A DNA stretch of 64,000 nt from an uncultured Flavobacteriaceae bacterium (GTDB lineage: Bacteria > Bacteroidota > Bacteroidia > Flavobacteriales > Flavobacteriaceae), in assembly GCA_947502975.1 (NCBI GenBank), contig CANNBV010000001.1:992001-1056000 (forward strand), written 5' to 3'. Of this stretch, positions 1 to 8,849 are shown in pieces. The position numbers and the translations under genes were made by a program. Position 1 is the stretch's first letter, and every line of letters starts with the position of its first letter. The notes beneath the pieces are model-generated. The model saw only the letters and a list, made by a program, of their open reading frames with translations, was not told where the DNA came from and ran no database searches.

Positions 1-1
1 G

Positions 2-1333
2 CCTGAATTTTTGGAAAAACGTTTTGATTCGCGTTCACGTTGGTTTTTATCCGTATTCTCCTTAGTAGCTTATGTACTTACTAAAGTATCGGTAACTATT
101 TATGCAGGGGGAATTGTAGTATCTGAATTATTAGGCATCCCATTTTGGTATGGTGCCATAGGTATTGTTATTTTTACAGGAATATATACCGTGATAGGAG
201 GTATGAAAGCTGTGATTTATACAGAAACATTGCAGACCGTAATTTTAATTTTAGGCTCTATCATTATAACTTATTTAGGATTACAAGAAGTAGGAGGCTG
301 GTCGCAATTACGAGATACTGTAACAGCTGTTAGCCCAGATCATTTTAACATGTGGCGTCCTATGAACGACCCACAATTTCCTTGGACAGGATTATTAATA
401 GGAGGAACTATTGTTGGTATTTGGTATTGGTGTACAGACCAATATATCGTGCAGCGTACCCTAGCAGCTAACAATATAAAAATAGGTAGACGTGGTGCTA
501 TTTTTGGAGCCTATTTAAAGTTATTACCTATATTAATTTTCTTGGTACCTGGTATTATAGCATTTGCCTTATCCATTCAAAACCCAGAAGTGTTTTCAGT
601 TGAAAAAGCCGATAGAGCATTTCCAATGCTAGTAAAAACATTATTACCAGTAGGTTTAAAAGGATTAGTAGCAGGTGGTTTGATGGCAGCTTTAATGAGT
701 TCGTTAGCATCAGTGTTTAACTCATGCTCAACCATTTTTACTATAGATATTTACAAGAAATTAAAACCAAATATGACCGAAGCTAAACTGGTGAAAATTG
801 GTCAGATAGCAACTGGATTTATTGTGGTTTTAGGAATTATTTGGATTCCAATTATGGAAAAAATAGGAGGCGGTGTTATGTACCAATACCTTCAAAATGT
901 CCAGTCCTATATTGCACCTCCAGTAACAGCTGTGTTTCTTTTAGGGATTATATGGAAACGTGTAAATGCAAAAGCAGCAATTACAACCTTAATGGCTGGT
1001 TTTGTTCTTTTAGTATTAAGGTTGGGTTCAGAAATCTATTATCGACCACAAATTGCAGCTGGTGAATCTTTAGATGGGATTATGTATGGTTTTGCAACCA
1101 TCAACTTTGCACATATGGCCATATTCATGTTTATATTTTCAGTTATTCTGTGTATATCTGTAAGTATGGCAACCACAGCACCAGATTATAAAACCATTAT
1201 TGGGTTATCATTTGGTACCTTAACACCAGAGCAAAAACAAGAAAACAAAGGCAGCTATGATAAAGTAGATGTTGTTCTTTCTGTCATCCTTGTTATTTTA
1301 GTGATAGGTGTATTAAGCTATTTTACGGGCTAA
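2..1333 (+). CDS. Sodium:solute symporter, SSS/SLC5 family (5' end missing)
   Basis: The frame is open to the left edge of the window, so about 440 C-terminal residues of a protein usually 500-560 long are present; the TTG at 11 is an internal Leu codon, not a start. The first visible residues (PEFLEKRF) match the cytoplasmic loop that SSS symporters carry after an early helix. About ten hydrophobic helices follow, with the family-typical segments WYWCTDQYIVQRTLAA (around residue 140) and GLMAALMSSLASVFNS (around 225), which lies in the sodium-site region of this fold. The family imports sugars, sialic acids or other small solutes with Na+ across the inner membrane. The gene is convergent with the TRAP/LacI operon, so both may belong to one carbohydrate-uptake region, but no substrate can be read from the sequence. 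Confidence 0.9.
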   Translation, partial: PEFLEKRFDSRSRWFLSVFSLVAYVLTKVSVTIYAGGIVVSELLGIPFWYGAIGIVIFTGIYTVIGGMKAVIYTETLQTVILILGSIIITYLGLQEVGGWSQLRDTVTAVSPDHFNMWRPMNDPQFPWTGLLIGGTIVGIWYWCTDQYIVQRTLAANNIKIGRRGAIFGAYLKLLPILIFLVPGIIAFALSIQNPEVFSVEKADRAFPMLVKTLLPVGLKGLVAGGLMAALMSSLASVFNSCSTIFTIDIYKKLKPNMTEAKLVKIGQIATGFIVVLGIIWIPIMEKIGGGVMYQYLQNVQSYIAPPVTAVFLLGIIWKRVNAKAAITTLMAGFVLLVLRLGSEIYYRPQIAAGESLDGIMYGFATINFAHMAIFMFIFSVILCISVSMATTAPDYKTIIGLSFGTLTPEQKQENKGSYDKVDVVLSVILVILVIGVLSYFTG

Positions 1334-1360
1334 TAAAGAAATTGATTTAATAGTAGCAAT

Positions 1361-1407
1361 CAGGGATGGTATTCAATTTTACAATTGAATACTGTTCCTG
1401 TTTTTTT
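1361..1407 (+). terminator. Rho-independent terminator of the symporter gene
   Basis: A long hairpin pairs CAGGGA...GTATTCAATT (1361-1378) with AATTGAATAC...TTCCTG (1383-1400) and is followed directly by seven T residues. It lies 27 bp after the symporter stop. The T-run is only on the plus-strand side, so it serves the symporter rather than the convergent LacI gene. Confidence 0.9.
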
Positions 1408-1451
1408 GTTTTCTGAAGTTATAGTGATAAAGAAATCACTCATGAAGTTTA

Positions 1452-2477
1452 TTATGATATAGATTTTGTACTCTCTCTCTTAATTAAACTAGTCTTCACT
1501 ACTTTGGTTGTGAAAGGTTTGTTTTGGTCTTCGTTTTCAATACGATCAATCAACATGCTTGCTGCAGTTTCTCCAATATGTTTTCCATGCTGGCTTATCG
1601 CAGAAATTGAAGGTGTAAGATGCTGTAATAACTTACCATTTGTGAAACAAATAATAGACATCTCTTCAGGAATATTATATTGCATATGTTTAACAATTTG
1701 TAAAGCATTAACCGCGGCACTTTCTTCAAGACATAATAGTCCATCAATACTTTTATCAGCAAGTACAATTTTCATAGCAGTATCAAAATCTTCATTATGT
1801 CCAATTTTAACAATGAGTTTGTCTTGAATAGGAATATGATGCTCCTGTAGTGCTTTTCTATACCCTTCTACACGTAGCTTGCCAACACTTAAATTATCAA
1901 TCACAGAAATAAGAGCAACGCGTTTACAACCAGTATTTATGAGGTGTTTGGTTGCATGATAAGCGCCTTCTAAATCATCTACAATAACTTTATCACAATC
2001 AATTTCATCTGAAACCCGATCAAACATTACTATAGGTACACCTTCGTTTACAACATTTTTAAGATGTGCGTATTGTTGCTTTATTTGTGTTTCTTCCGAT
2101 AGGGAAATAATAATACCATCAAGCGTATCACTTTTTAATAGTTCCATGGTTTTAACCTCTTTTTCATAAGATTCGTTTGAGATACACGAAATGAGATGAT
2201 ACCCATGTTGGTTGGCTTTAGCTTCGATACCAACAAAAACCTTAGCGAAAAAACTATTCATGATATTAGGAATTATTACTCCAATGGTTTTTGTTTTTTT
2301 GTGTAATAAGCTTAGATCAATACTTTTAGATTTATAATTGTTCTCTCTTGCATATGCTACAATTTTTTCTTTGGTACTTGTACTGATTTCATAACTATCG
2401 CTAAGTGCTTTAGATACAGTAGCGATAGATACTCCAAAGGTGTTGGCAATATGTTTTAAAGTAATGCGTTTTGGCAT
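1452..2477 (-). CDS. LacI/GalR-family transcriptional regulator
   Basis: This 341-residue protein has an N-terminal helix-turn-helix (ITLKHIANTFGVSIATVSKA, residues 5-24), a hinge, and a periplasmic-binding-protein-like sensor domain starting near residue 63 (TIGVIIPNIMNSFFAKV). Length and order are normal for LacI/GalR regulators, which bind an operator as dimers and are released by a sugar or sugar derivative. It is the last gene of the operon that starts with the cytochrome/dehydrogenase at 8664 and lies 14 bp after dctM, so it most likely controls that operon in response to the transported solute. The usual Arg after the recognition-helix VS is Lys here (TVSKALSD), which also occurs in the family. 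I could not identify its operator with confidence. Confidence 0.93.
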   Translation of the reverse strand: MPKRITLKHIANTFGVSIATVSKALSDSYEISTSTKEKIVAYARENNYKSKSIDLSLLHKKTKTIGVIIPNIMNSFFAKVFVGIEAKANQHGYHLISCISNESYEKEVKTMELLKSDTLDGIIISLSEETQIKQQYAHLKNVVNEGVPIVMFDRVSDEIDCDKVIVDDLEGAYHATKHLINTGCKRVALISVIDNLSVGKLRVEGYRKALQEHHIPIQDKLIVKIGHNEDFDTAMKIVLADKSIDGLLCLEESAAVNALQIVKHMQYNIPEEMSIICFTNGKLLQHLTPSISAISQHGKHIGETAASMLIDRIENEDQNKPFTTKVVKTSLIKRESTKSIS

Positions 2478-2491
2478 TTTGCTTAGCTAAA

Positions 2492-3766
2492 TTAGTCCAT
2501 TATCCAACTTGGTAAGGCTAGGGAAATACTTGGGAAGAGCGTTACCAAAGCAAGTACTACAAAGCTAACGAATAAAAATGGAAATCCAGCTCTGCTCACT
2601 TTTGCAATTGGTACTTTTCCGATACTAGAAGAAATAAACAAACACACACCAACTGGTGGTGTCGTTAAACCAATAATTAAGTTTAACACTGCGATTACAG
2701 CAAAATGAATAGGGTCTATATCTACTGAAATGGCTAATTTTAAAAGAATTGGAAAGAGAATTAATAATGCAGCTATGGTTTCCATAAATGTACCTACAAA
2801 AATTAGAAGCAGATTTATCATTAATAATACCATATACTTATTTGTGGATATTCCCAAAATTTCAGATGAGATGAGTTGAGGTACTTGTTCGGTGATTAAA
2901 ATCCATCCAAAAAGATTAGCAAAACCTACAAGTAACATTAATGATGCAGAGGTTTTCATTGAATCTAAAACGATAATTTGTACTTTCTTAAAGTTTAGTT
3001 TTTTATAGACGAATGCACCGATTAATAACGCATAAACTACAGCAATTATGGAAGCTTCTGTTGGTGTGAAAACACCACCAATAATTCCAAATAAAATGAT
3101 AAAGGTCATTAATAGCGACCAAAACGTGTCTTTAAAACTTAGTAAAACTTGTTTTAAACTGCTTTTTGGATGTTTTGGGTATTTTTTTCGTTTTGAGATA
3201 AAGTATGCTGTTGCCATTAGTCCGCCACCGAGTAATAGTCCAGGAAGCGCACCAGCTAAAAATAATCTTCCAACTGATAATCCGCTTAAAGTAGCAGCAA
3301 TAATCATGGGGATACTTGGTGGGATAATTGGCCCCATGGTGGACGATGCAGCCGTCACAGCACAGGAGAAATCAGCATCATAACCTTCTTTTTTCATTGC
3401 AGGAATCATAATAGATCCCATACTAGCCGTATCTGACACGGCAGTTCCTGAAATACCAGCAAATAACATGGAAGCTCCAATATTTACAAGTGATAAACCA
3501 CCAGTAATATGTCCCATTAGGTGATTACAAAAATTGACTATCTTTTCCGTAAGTCCTCCATAATTCATCAAGTTTCCAGCCAATATAAATCCAGGAATAC
3601 TTAATAACACAAAAACATCAATACCAGAATATAGCTTCATTGGAATGACAACTATTGGAATGCCATTCAAAAGTATATAAGTCAAACATGATAGTGCTAG
3701 TGAGAATGCTATTGGAAAGCGTAAGATCAAACAAACAATAAAAACAATGAATAGGGTTAATATCAT
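2492..3766 (-). CDS. dctM: TRAP transporter large permease (DctM type)
   Basis: The 424-residue protein consists of about twelve hydrophobic segments and has DctM signatures: LSIPGFILAGNLMNYGGLTEKI near residue 55, FAGISGTAVSDTASMGSIMIPAM near 105, and ITPP-like LTTPPVGVCLFISSSIGKV near 360. It forms the sodium-driven transport channel of a TRAP system in the inner membrane, working with the small subunit DctQ and the binding protein DctP, both encoded immediately upstream. Its start overlaps the dctQ stop by 4 bp (3763-3766), which suggests translational coupling. Length is normal for the family. Substrate is unknown. Confidence 0.95.
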   Translation of the reverse strand: MILTLFIVFIVCLILRFPIAFSLALSCLTYILLNGIPIVVIPMKLYSGIDVFVLLSIPGFILAGNLMNYGGLTEKIVNFCNHLMGHITGGLSLVNIGASMLFAGISGTAVSDTASMGSIMIPAMKKEGYDADFSCAVTAASSTMGPIIPPSIPMIIAATLSGLSVGRLFLAGALPGLLLGGGLMATAYFISKRKKYPKHPKSSLKQVLLSFKDTFWSLLMTFIILFGIIGGVFTPTEASIIAVVYALLIGAFVYKKLNFKKVQIIVLDSMKTSASLMLLVGFANLFGWILITEQVPQLISSEILGISTNKYMVLLMINLLLIFVGTFMETIAALLILFPILLKLAISVDIDPIHFAVIAVLNLIIGLTTPPVGVCLFISSSIGKVPIAKVSRAGFPFLFVSFVVLALVTLFPSISLALPSWIMD

Positions 3767-4227
3767 GGACGAGGGGTTTTGAAATGTTTAATAAGTTTTA
3801 ATCCAATAAAAAAACACATGCTAATGCCTAAAATGATCATGCTTAAAAATGCTATTCCCATTTTAATGCCCATGCTTGGAGAGTTTTCTGTGAATCCCAT
3901 GGATATGAACTTAATTGCACCTATACTCAATATTAAAAACAATAAGAAAGTTGTAATTAAAATAAAGGTATTGATGCGTTTTTGCCAATGTGGTTTTAAC
4001 ATCTTGAAAAACACGTCTAAATAAATATAGTAGTTTGATTTTAAAGCTAGAGGTGCTGCAAAGGCTACCGAAAAAATAAAAAGCAATCGTGATACTTCTT
4101 CAGTCCAAGATGGTGCTTGAGCCAAAAAGAAGCGAGCAAAAATTTGAAGTAATACCGAACTGATCAATAGGAAGACACTCCAAATAGTACCTAATTTTAA
4201 GAATTTCTCAATGTGTTTTTTTAGCAT
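3763..4227 (-). CDS. dctQ: TRAP transporter small permease (DctQ type)
   Basis: This 154-residue protein has four predicted membrane helices, the normal DctQ layout, and the family pattern PSWTEEVSRLLFIFSVAFAAP in the second helix region (around residues 39-59). DctQ pairs with DctM to build the TRAP membrane complex. It begins 4 bp after dctP ends and overlaps dctM by 4 bp, so the three subunits form one transcription unit. Small TRAP permeases are poorly conserved, so the assignment rests partly on position. Confidence 0.9.
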   Translation of the reverse strand: MLKKHIEKFLKLGTIWSVFLLISSVLLQIFARFFLAQAPSWTEEVSRLLFIFSVAFAAPLALKSNYYIYLDVFFKMLKPHWQKRINTFILITTFLLFLILSIGAIKFISMGFTENSPSMGIKMGIAFLSMIILGISMCFFIGLKLIKHFKTPRP

Positions 4228-4231
4228 TGGT

Positions 4232-5194
4232 TTATTCTTTAGTTAATGTTTTGTATACTTGTTTCATTTCGTCAGATAAGCTGTTATAAATGGCATCCTC
4301 ACACTTTTTAATGAAAGCGGTCTTATCAACTTCTATAAATTCCATGCCTTTTGCAGCTAATTCATCTTTAATATTTTTTTCGTTTTCTAAGAATAGCTGC
4401 CTTTCATAAGCTTGCATGTCTTTTGCAGCCTTCAAAAATATAGTTTGTAAATCTTTAGGCAGTTTTTGAAATTGCTTTTCGCCAATTACAGGGTAACCCC
4501 AACTAATAACATGTCCGGTTAAGTTAATATAATCTTGCACTTCATAAAATCCGGCATTTTTTATGAGATCAAACGGATTTTCCTGCGCTTCTATTGTGCC
4601 TTGCTGTAATGAAGTAAAAACTTCAGAAAAGGCCATTGGTGTGGGTTTTGCTCCCAATGCACTCCATGCTGTCACGAAAGAAGGTACATTTGGAACACGA
4701 ACGATAAGCCCTTGTAAATCATCAGGGTGTCTAATAGGTCTTGTTGTCGTTAAATGTCTAGGACCTCTTTGAAAATAGCCTACAGGGCGCAATCCTGTAA
4801 CCTCAATCATTTGACGTTCCAAGTCTATGCCAACAGGTCCATGTATAAAGTCTCTGGCTTCAATAGTGTCTTTAAAGAAAAAAGGTAGTTCACAAAATGC
4901 AGCTAATTCAAACCAATTGCTAAGGGTAGAGCCTGTTACGGTCATATCAATCACATCAGCTTGGATTAATCGGATGGCTTCAATTTCTTTCGCAAGTTGT
5001 TCGGATGGATACACTTGAACTTTCATTTTTCCTTCCGAACGTTCTTCTAAAATCTCACCAAAATACTTAAATGCTTTAAACCATGTATGGTTTTCTGTAA
5101 CTATTAAACTAACCCGGAATACATGTGTATCATGTTTTTTGTATTTGCAATTTGTAACTAATACAAAAAGAAAGGCAAATACAAAGTATTTCAT
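4232..5194 (-). CDS. dctP: TRAP transporter solute-binding lipoprotein (DctP type)
   Basis: I place the start at the ATG at 5194, giving 320 residues. The frame stays open to a TTG at 5239, but from the ATG the protein begins with a compact lipoprotein signal (MKYFVFAFLFVLVTNC, Cys16), which fits better. The mature part matches DctP/SiaP-like binding proteins: LIQADVIDMTVTG, FFFKDTIEARDF, the segment GLIVRVPN whose Arg normally binds the substrate carboxylate, and IEAQENPFDLI. TRAP substrates are therefore usually organic acids such as uronates or sialic acids. Anchoring of the binding protein as a lipoprotein is somewhat unusual for TRAP systems, where DctP is normally soluble in the periplasm. 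The gene is 56 bp downstream of the dehydrogenase start gene's stop region and 4 bp before dctQ. Confidence 0.92.
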   Translation of the reverse strand: MKYFVFAFLFVLVTNCKYKKHDTHVFRVSLIVTENHTWFKAFKYFGEILEERSEGKMKVQVYPSEQLAKEIEAIRLIQADVIDMTVTGSTLSNWFELAAFCELPFFFKDTIEARDFIHGPVGIDLERQMIEVTGLRPVGYFQRGPRHLTTTRPIRHPDDLQGLIVRVPNVPSFVTAWSALGAKPTPMAFSEVFTSLQQGTIEAQENPFDLIKNAGFYEVQDYINLTGHVISWGYPVIGEKQFQKLPKDLQTIFLKAAKDMQAYERQLFLENEKNIKDELAAKGMEFIEVDKTAFIKKCEDAIYNSLSDEMKQVYKTLTKE

Positions 5195-5250
5195 AATATG
5201 TGAAATAGAAATCAAAGGTGTTTTAGAATTAGTTTTCAATTAAAATATTT

Positions 5251-8200
5251 TTAATGTGTTGACGCTATATTTTCATTTTTTAAAGAAGATAAATAAGTAA
5301 TTAAATCTCTTAACTCGCGTTTACTTAGTAGTTGTCCCATAGGTGGCATTGAAGATATTACATTTTCTCGATGCTTTATTCTAGAAGCTGCAATAATTAA
5401 AGGTTCAGCTTCAGAAGTTCTTAGAGTTAATTCATTTTTGGTCTCTTTTTCTAAAATACCAACAACAGTTTGTTCGTTGTCAAGAGTTAAAATGACGTTG
5501 CCGTAACCAGGTGCAAGTCTTTTACTAGGCACAACCAGAGCCTCTAAAATTTCTTGTCTATTTAATACATTGGCAATATTGTCTAAAGGTGGACCAACAT
5601 CACCACCAGCGCCATTTACTGCATGACACCTTACGCATTGCGCGGTAGCATTGTAATTAAAAATATTAAATCCGCTTCTATGTTTTCCTCCATACAGCAC
5701 TTCACTGTAATTGCTTAAAACATTACTTTTATCTCTTATGCCATTGAGCAACTCTATTAGTTCTGCTGATTTTGAAGTCTCAACTGTTTCAAATAAATCT
5801 AATGTAACACTTCTAGATAACGTTTTATTTTTCGCTTTTTTAAGTAGATTTTTTAGTATCAATTGCGTATTTTCTATAGGCAGATTTTTCAAAGTTTTCA
5901 AAATACTTTGTTGATCTCTAACAGAACCATATTTGAAAATTGGCGTAACAATATCTGGTAAGTTTTCCTTTGACATTTTTAAATGGGGTAGTGCGTTGAT
6001 AGCTACAGATCTTACATTCTGGTTTTTATCGCTCATACCTATCTTTATAGCGTTTTCGATATTTTCAAAGTTTAATAGTGTCAAAGCCTCTAACGCAGCT
6101 GCTTTTGCTTTTGGTGACGTATGGGACTTCATAATACTAAATAAGGTTTTATTATGAGATGTAATGTTTAATTGTTTTAGTACATCTGAAATTCCAACAA
6201 GAATATCAGGATTGCTATCGCTCAAAAACGTAGTGACTTCTGGTTCTATTTTTTGCTTTACAAGATTAATGTCTCTTTTAAAATACCCTCGATATCTTCC
6301 ATCTACTCTATCTAAAGGAGATGGCTCATGCCAGGATGCAATTGTAGCCAAAGCTTCTCCTCTTAAAATATTTGATACATCTTCACGTTTCGCAAATGTT
6401 ATCAAATAGTTTAAAGTAGTGTCATCTCCAACGCGAAGTGCTGCATTAATACTTCGTCTTAAAAGGGGTTCGTTATCTGTATACTTTTCAGAAACTAACA
6501 GCTTAGCTAAATCAGGAAGAGATGCTTCAATAGACCAATCATCATTAATAGCTCTTGCAACTTCGGTTACAATGTATTCGTTGTCATCATTTAAAAACTT
6601 ACTGATGTTTGAGTTTCTCATTTGGCGTAATACTAATACACCAGCCAGTCTTAAACTTTTATTTGGGTTATTGTAAAGTGCTGCGATAGGATTGATTTCT
6701 CCAATTCTAGAAAGAGCTAAAACACCAGCATGTCTTAGATAAAGATCATTATCATTATTTTGTCCAAGCATATTTAACAAGGGCTGTACTGCAGATTTAT
6801 ATTCGAGTCGCCCCAAAGCTTGGGCAGCAAAAAATTTGACTCTATCATTTTTATGAGATAATAATGAGATTAATTTTTCTCCTGCTACATTATACTTAAC
6901 GTCACCTATTATTTTAATGGCTTGAGCAACTATTTCTGGATCGTTATCAGATAATAATTCCAATAATGGTGCAGCTTTTTTAGGGTTATTATTTGCTATT
7001 TGACCAATGCCCCAAATGGCATGGATTCTTGCAAATTGATTACTACCTGTTTTCGCTAACTTTTGAAGTGTTTTATATTCAGAGCGTTTTACCAATTCAA
7101 ATTGTGCTTTCTTACGAATGCGCATGTCTTCGTAGCTTAGAAGTTCTATGAGTTTTTCTTTAGGGGTATTATGGTAGTCTAAAACCATTAATGCTTTGGT
7201 TTTTTGTCGCACGTCAGCTAAATCATTTTTATTGGTTTCTACATCTAATTTCCAGATACGTCCATAATTTTTTGTATCCCATCCGCTAATCCAATCAGCT
7301 AAATATAAAGCGCCATCTGGGCCAAACCTTATACCTGTTGGTAATACTCCATTTAGAATAGATGTGTCGTTATTTAGTTTGAAACCAGCCCCTTTTTGTT
7401 CTAAATCAAAACACCAAATATGTGAACGACTAGGTGTACCCGAAAACTGAACTAAAAAGAATTTATTTAACCAATCTTTTCCTAAAGCTGTTCCTGGGTT
7501 AAACGCCATACCAGTTGGACCACCATGAAAACTTGCTAACGGTGGCATTATGTATGCGGCTTGTCCTTCCCACCTTGGTTTAAATAATTCCTCATCCATC
7601 CAAACTTTATAGGTGTTATTTTTTGGGTCTGTATATTTTCCATACTGCCAATTGGCACGCCAACCAGCGTCAGAACCTTCAACTATGTATACCAGACGTT
7701 CTGATTCTCCAGCATGATCGCCATCATTATCACTAGAAATAATATTGCCATAGGCATCGAATACAAATTCGTGCGTATTTCTTAATCCATGAGCAAACAC
7801 TTCAAAATTACTACCATCAGGATTACATCTAACAATCACACCTTGGTTTGGATATTTATAAGTATTACCAGCATTATCGGTAAGGTTAGCACCAATATCA
7901 CCAATGCCCCAATACACCTTTCCATCTGGACCTTCAATAGCTCCTGACATACCGTGACCGCCAAAACCTATATGGGTTTGGAAACCTTTAGCTAAGGATG
8001 TTTTTTCATCAAAGACACCATCATCGTTTGTATCTGTCATCTTCCACATATTGGGTGCAATACCTACATACAGATTGTCGTCTTTCACTAAAATGGCGCC
8101 CGCGACATCATCTACTTCATCACTAAAATCGTTAACAATTCTTGTAGATATATCTGCCAGCCCATCATTATTAATATCTTCTAATTTCCAGACCTCTTCT

Positions 8201-8664
8201 TTTTCAACAGTTAGATCTCGCCAATCGTGAATAGAATCATTATTTAAATCCTTTAACCATGTGTTTTTATCGCTTAATGCTGTTGCAAATGTTTTATGTA
8301 AGAACTCACGACGTTCTTCTACCGTTTGAAGAATAATGGAAGGTGTCATCCAATCTCGATGACTGCGAATATCAAATTCTGAATTCTTTTGACGATTAGT
8401 CCTTGTGAGATAGATATTTCCTAAATCATCAATATCCATGCCTACGGGATCTGGAGCAAGAGAATCGGATGCCCATAAACTAAGAGTTAATCCATCAGCT
8501 ATCGTAGCACTTATGTTTTTTCTAACTTCAATAGCTCTTTCCTTTATAGTCGTTGAGTCTTCAACTTTTACTAAGGGTGTTTCCTTCGGTTTTTTTGGTT
8601 TAGAAGTACAAGAATATATAAGCACTAAAGCAACTATAATAAAACAATTAAGATTAACTTTCAT
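5251..8664 (-). CDS. Lipoprotein dehydrogenase with beta-propeller, HEAT repeats and C-terminal cytochrome c
   Basis: This is a 1137-residue protein with a lipobox at Cys19 (LIYSC). Residues about 50-470 resemble the PQQ-type/sorbosone-dehydrogenase-like beta-propeller of the putative membrane-bound dehydrogenases common in Planctomycetes and Bacteroidota (GPDGKVYWGIGD, FAHGLRNTHEFVFD, GIRFGPDGALYLADW). Residues about 490-900 are helical HEAT-like repeats. The C-terminal 130 residues are a heme domain with one CxxCH motif (CVRCH), GDVGPPL, and SSMPPMG, whose Met is a likely axial ligand. It probably oxidises a sugar or sugar acid in the periplasm and passes electrons to the respiratory chain. 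It heads the operon with the TRAP transporter and LacI regulator, suggesting that its product or substrate is what the transporter imports. The actual substrate is not deducible. Confidence 0.88.
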   Translation of the reverse strand: MKVNLNCFIIVALVLIYSCTSKPKKPKETPLVKVEDSTTIKERAIEVRKNISATIADGLTLSLWASDSLAPDPVGMDIDDLGNIYLTRTNRQKNSEFDIRSHRDWMTPSIILQTVEERREFLHKTFATALSDKNTWLKDLNNDSIHDWRDLTVEKEEVWKLEDINNDGLADISTRIVNDFSDEVDDVAGAILVKDDNLYVGIAPNMWKMTDTNDDGVFDEKTSLAKGFQTHIGFGGHGMSGAIEGPDGKVYWGIGDIGANLTDNAGNTYKYPNQGVIVRCNPDGSNFEVFAHGLRNTHEFVFDAYGNIISSDNDGDHAGESERLVYIVEGSDAGWRANWQYGKYTDPKNNTYKVWMDEELFKPRWEGQAAYIMPPLASFHGGPTGMAFNPGTALGKDWLNKFFLVQFSGTPSRSHIWCFDLEQKGAGFKLNNDTSILNGVLPTGIRFGPDGALYLADWISGWDTKNYGRIWKLDVETNKNDLADVRQKTKALMVLDYHNTPKEKLIELLSYEDMRIRKKAQFELVKRSEYKTLQKLAKTGSNQFARIHAIWGIGQIANNNPKKAAPLLELLSDNDPEIVAQAIKIIGDVKYNVAGEKLISLLSHKNDRVKFFAAQALGRLEYKSAVQPLLNMLGQNNDNDLYLRHAGVLALSRIGEINPIAALYNNPNKSLRLAGVLVLRQMRNSNISKFLNDDNEYIVTEVARAINDDWSIEASLPDLAKLLVSEKYTDNEPLLRRSINAALRVGDDTTLNYLITFAKREDVSNILRGEALATIASWHEPSPLDRVDGRYRGYFKRDINLVKQKIEPEVTTFLSDSNPDILVGISDVLKQLNITSHNKTLFSIMKSHTSPKAKAAALEALTLLNFENIENAIKIGMSDKNQNVRSVAINALPHLKMSKENLPDIVTPIFKYGSVRDQQSILKTLKNLPIENTQLILKNLLKKAKNKTLSRSVTLDLFETVETSKSAELIELLNGIRDKSNVLSNYSEVLYGGKHRSGFNIFNYNATAQCVRCHAVNGAGGDVGPPLDNIANVLNRQEILEALVVPSKRLAPGYGNVILTLDNEQTVVGILEKETKNELTLRTSEAEPLIIAASRIKHRENVISSMPPMGQLLSKRELRDLITYLSSLKNENIASTH

Positions 8665-8721
8665 AATTAATATTGTCGATTTTTGGTTTGCTAAAAATAG
8701 CTAATGGAATTTTTAATAACT

Positions 8722-8755
8722 AAAACATTTCATTCATTCTATACAAGAAATGTTT
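8722..8755. repeat. Inverted repeat between the two minus-strand operons
   Basis: AAACATTTC (8723-8731) and GAAATGTTT (8747-8755) form a perfect 9-bp inverted repeat with a 15-bp spacer. It lies 58 bp upstream of the dehydrogenase start and downstream of the kinase gene. It could be a regulator site for the LacI-type protein or part of the termination region of the kinase operon; the poor T-run on the minus strand makes a classical terminator doubtful. Confidence 0.45.
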
Positions 8756-8773
8756 AAATTAAGTTAAAATCAA

Positions 8774-8796
8774 GTTGTTTTTAAATGAGAAACAAC
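8774..8796 (-). terminator. Weak hairpin downstream of the histidine kinase gene
   Basis: GTTGTTT (8774-8780) pairs perfectly with AAACAAC (8790-8796) around a 9-nt loop, 53 bp after the kinase stop. On the minus strand it is followed by TTGATTTTAAC, which is only moderately T-rich, so termination is possible but not certain. Confidence 0.35.
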
Positions 8797-8849
8797 GGTA
8801 AAGGTAATATGTGATAGATGAAAACGAAGCATTTATAAATTAAGGTTTG

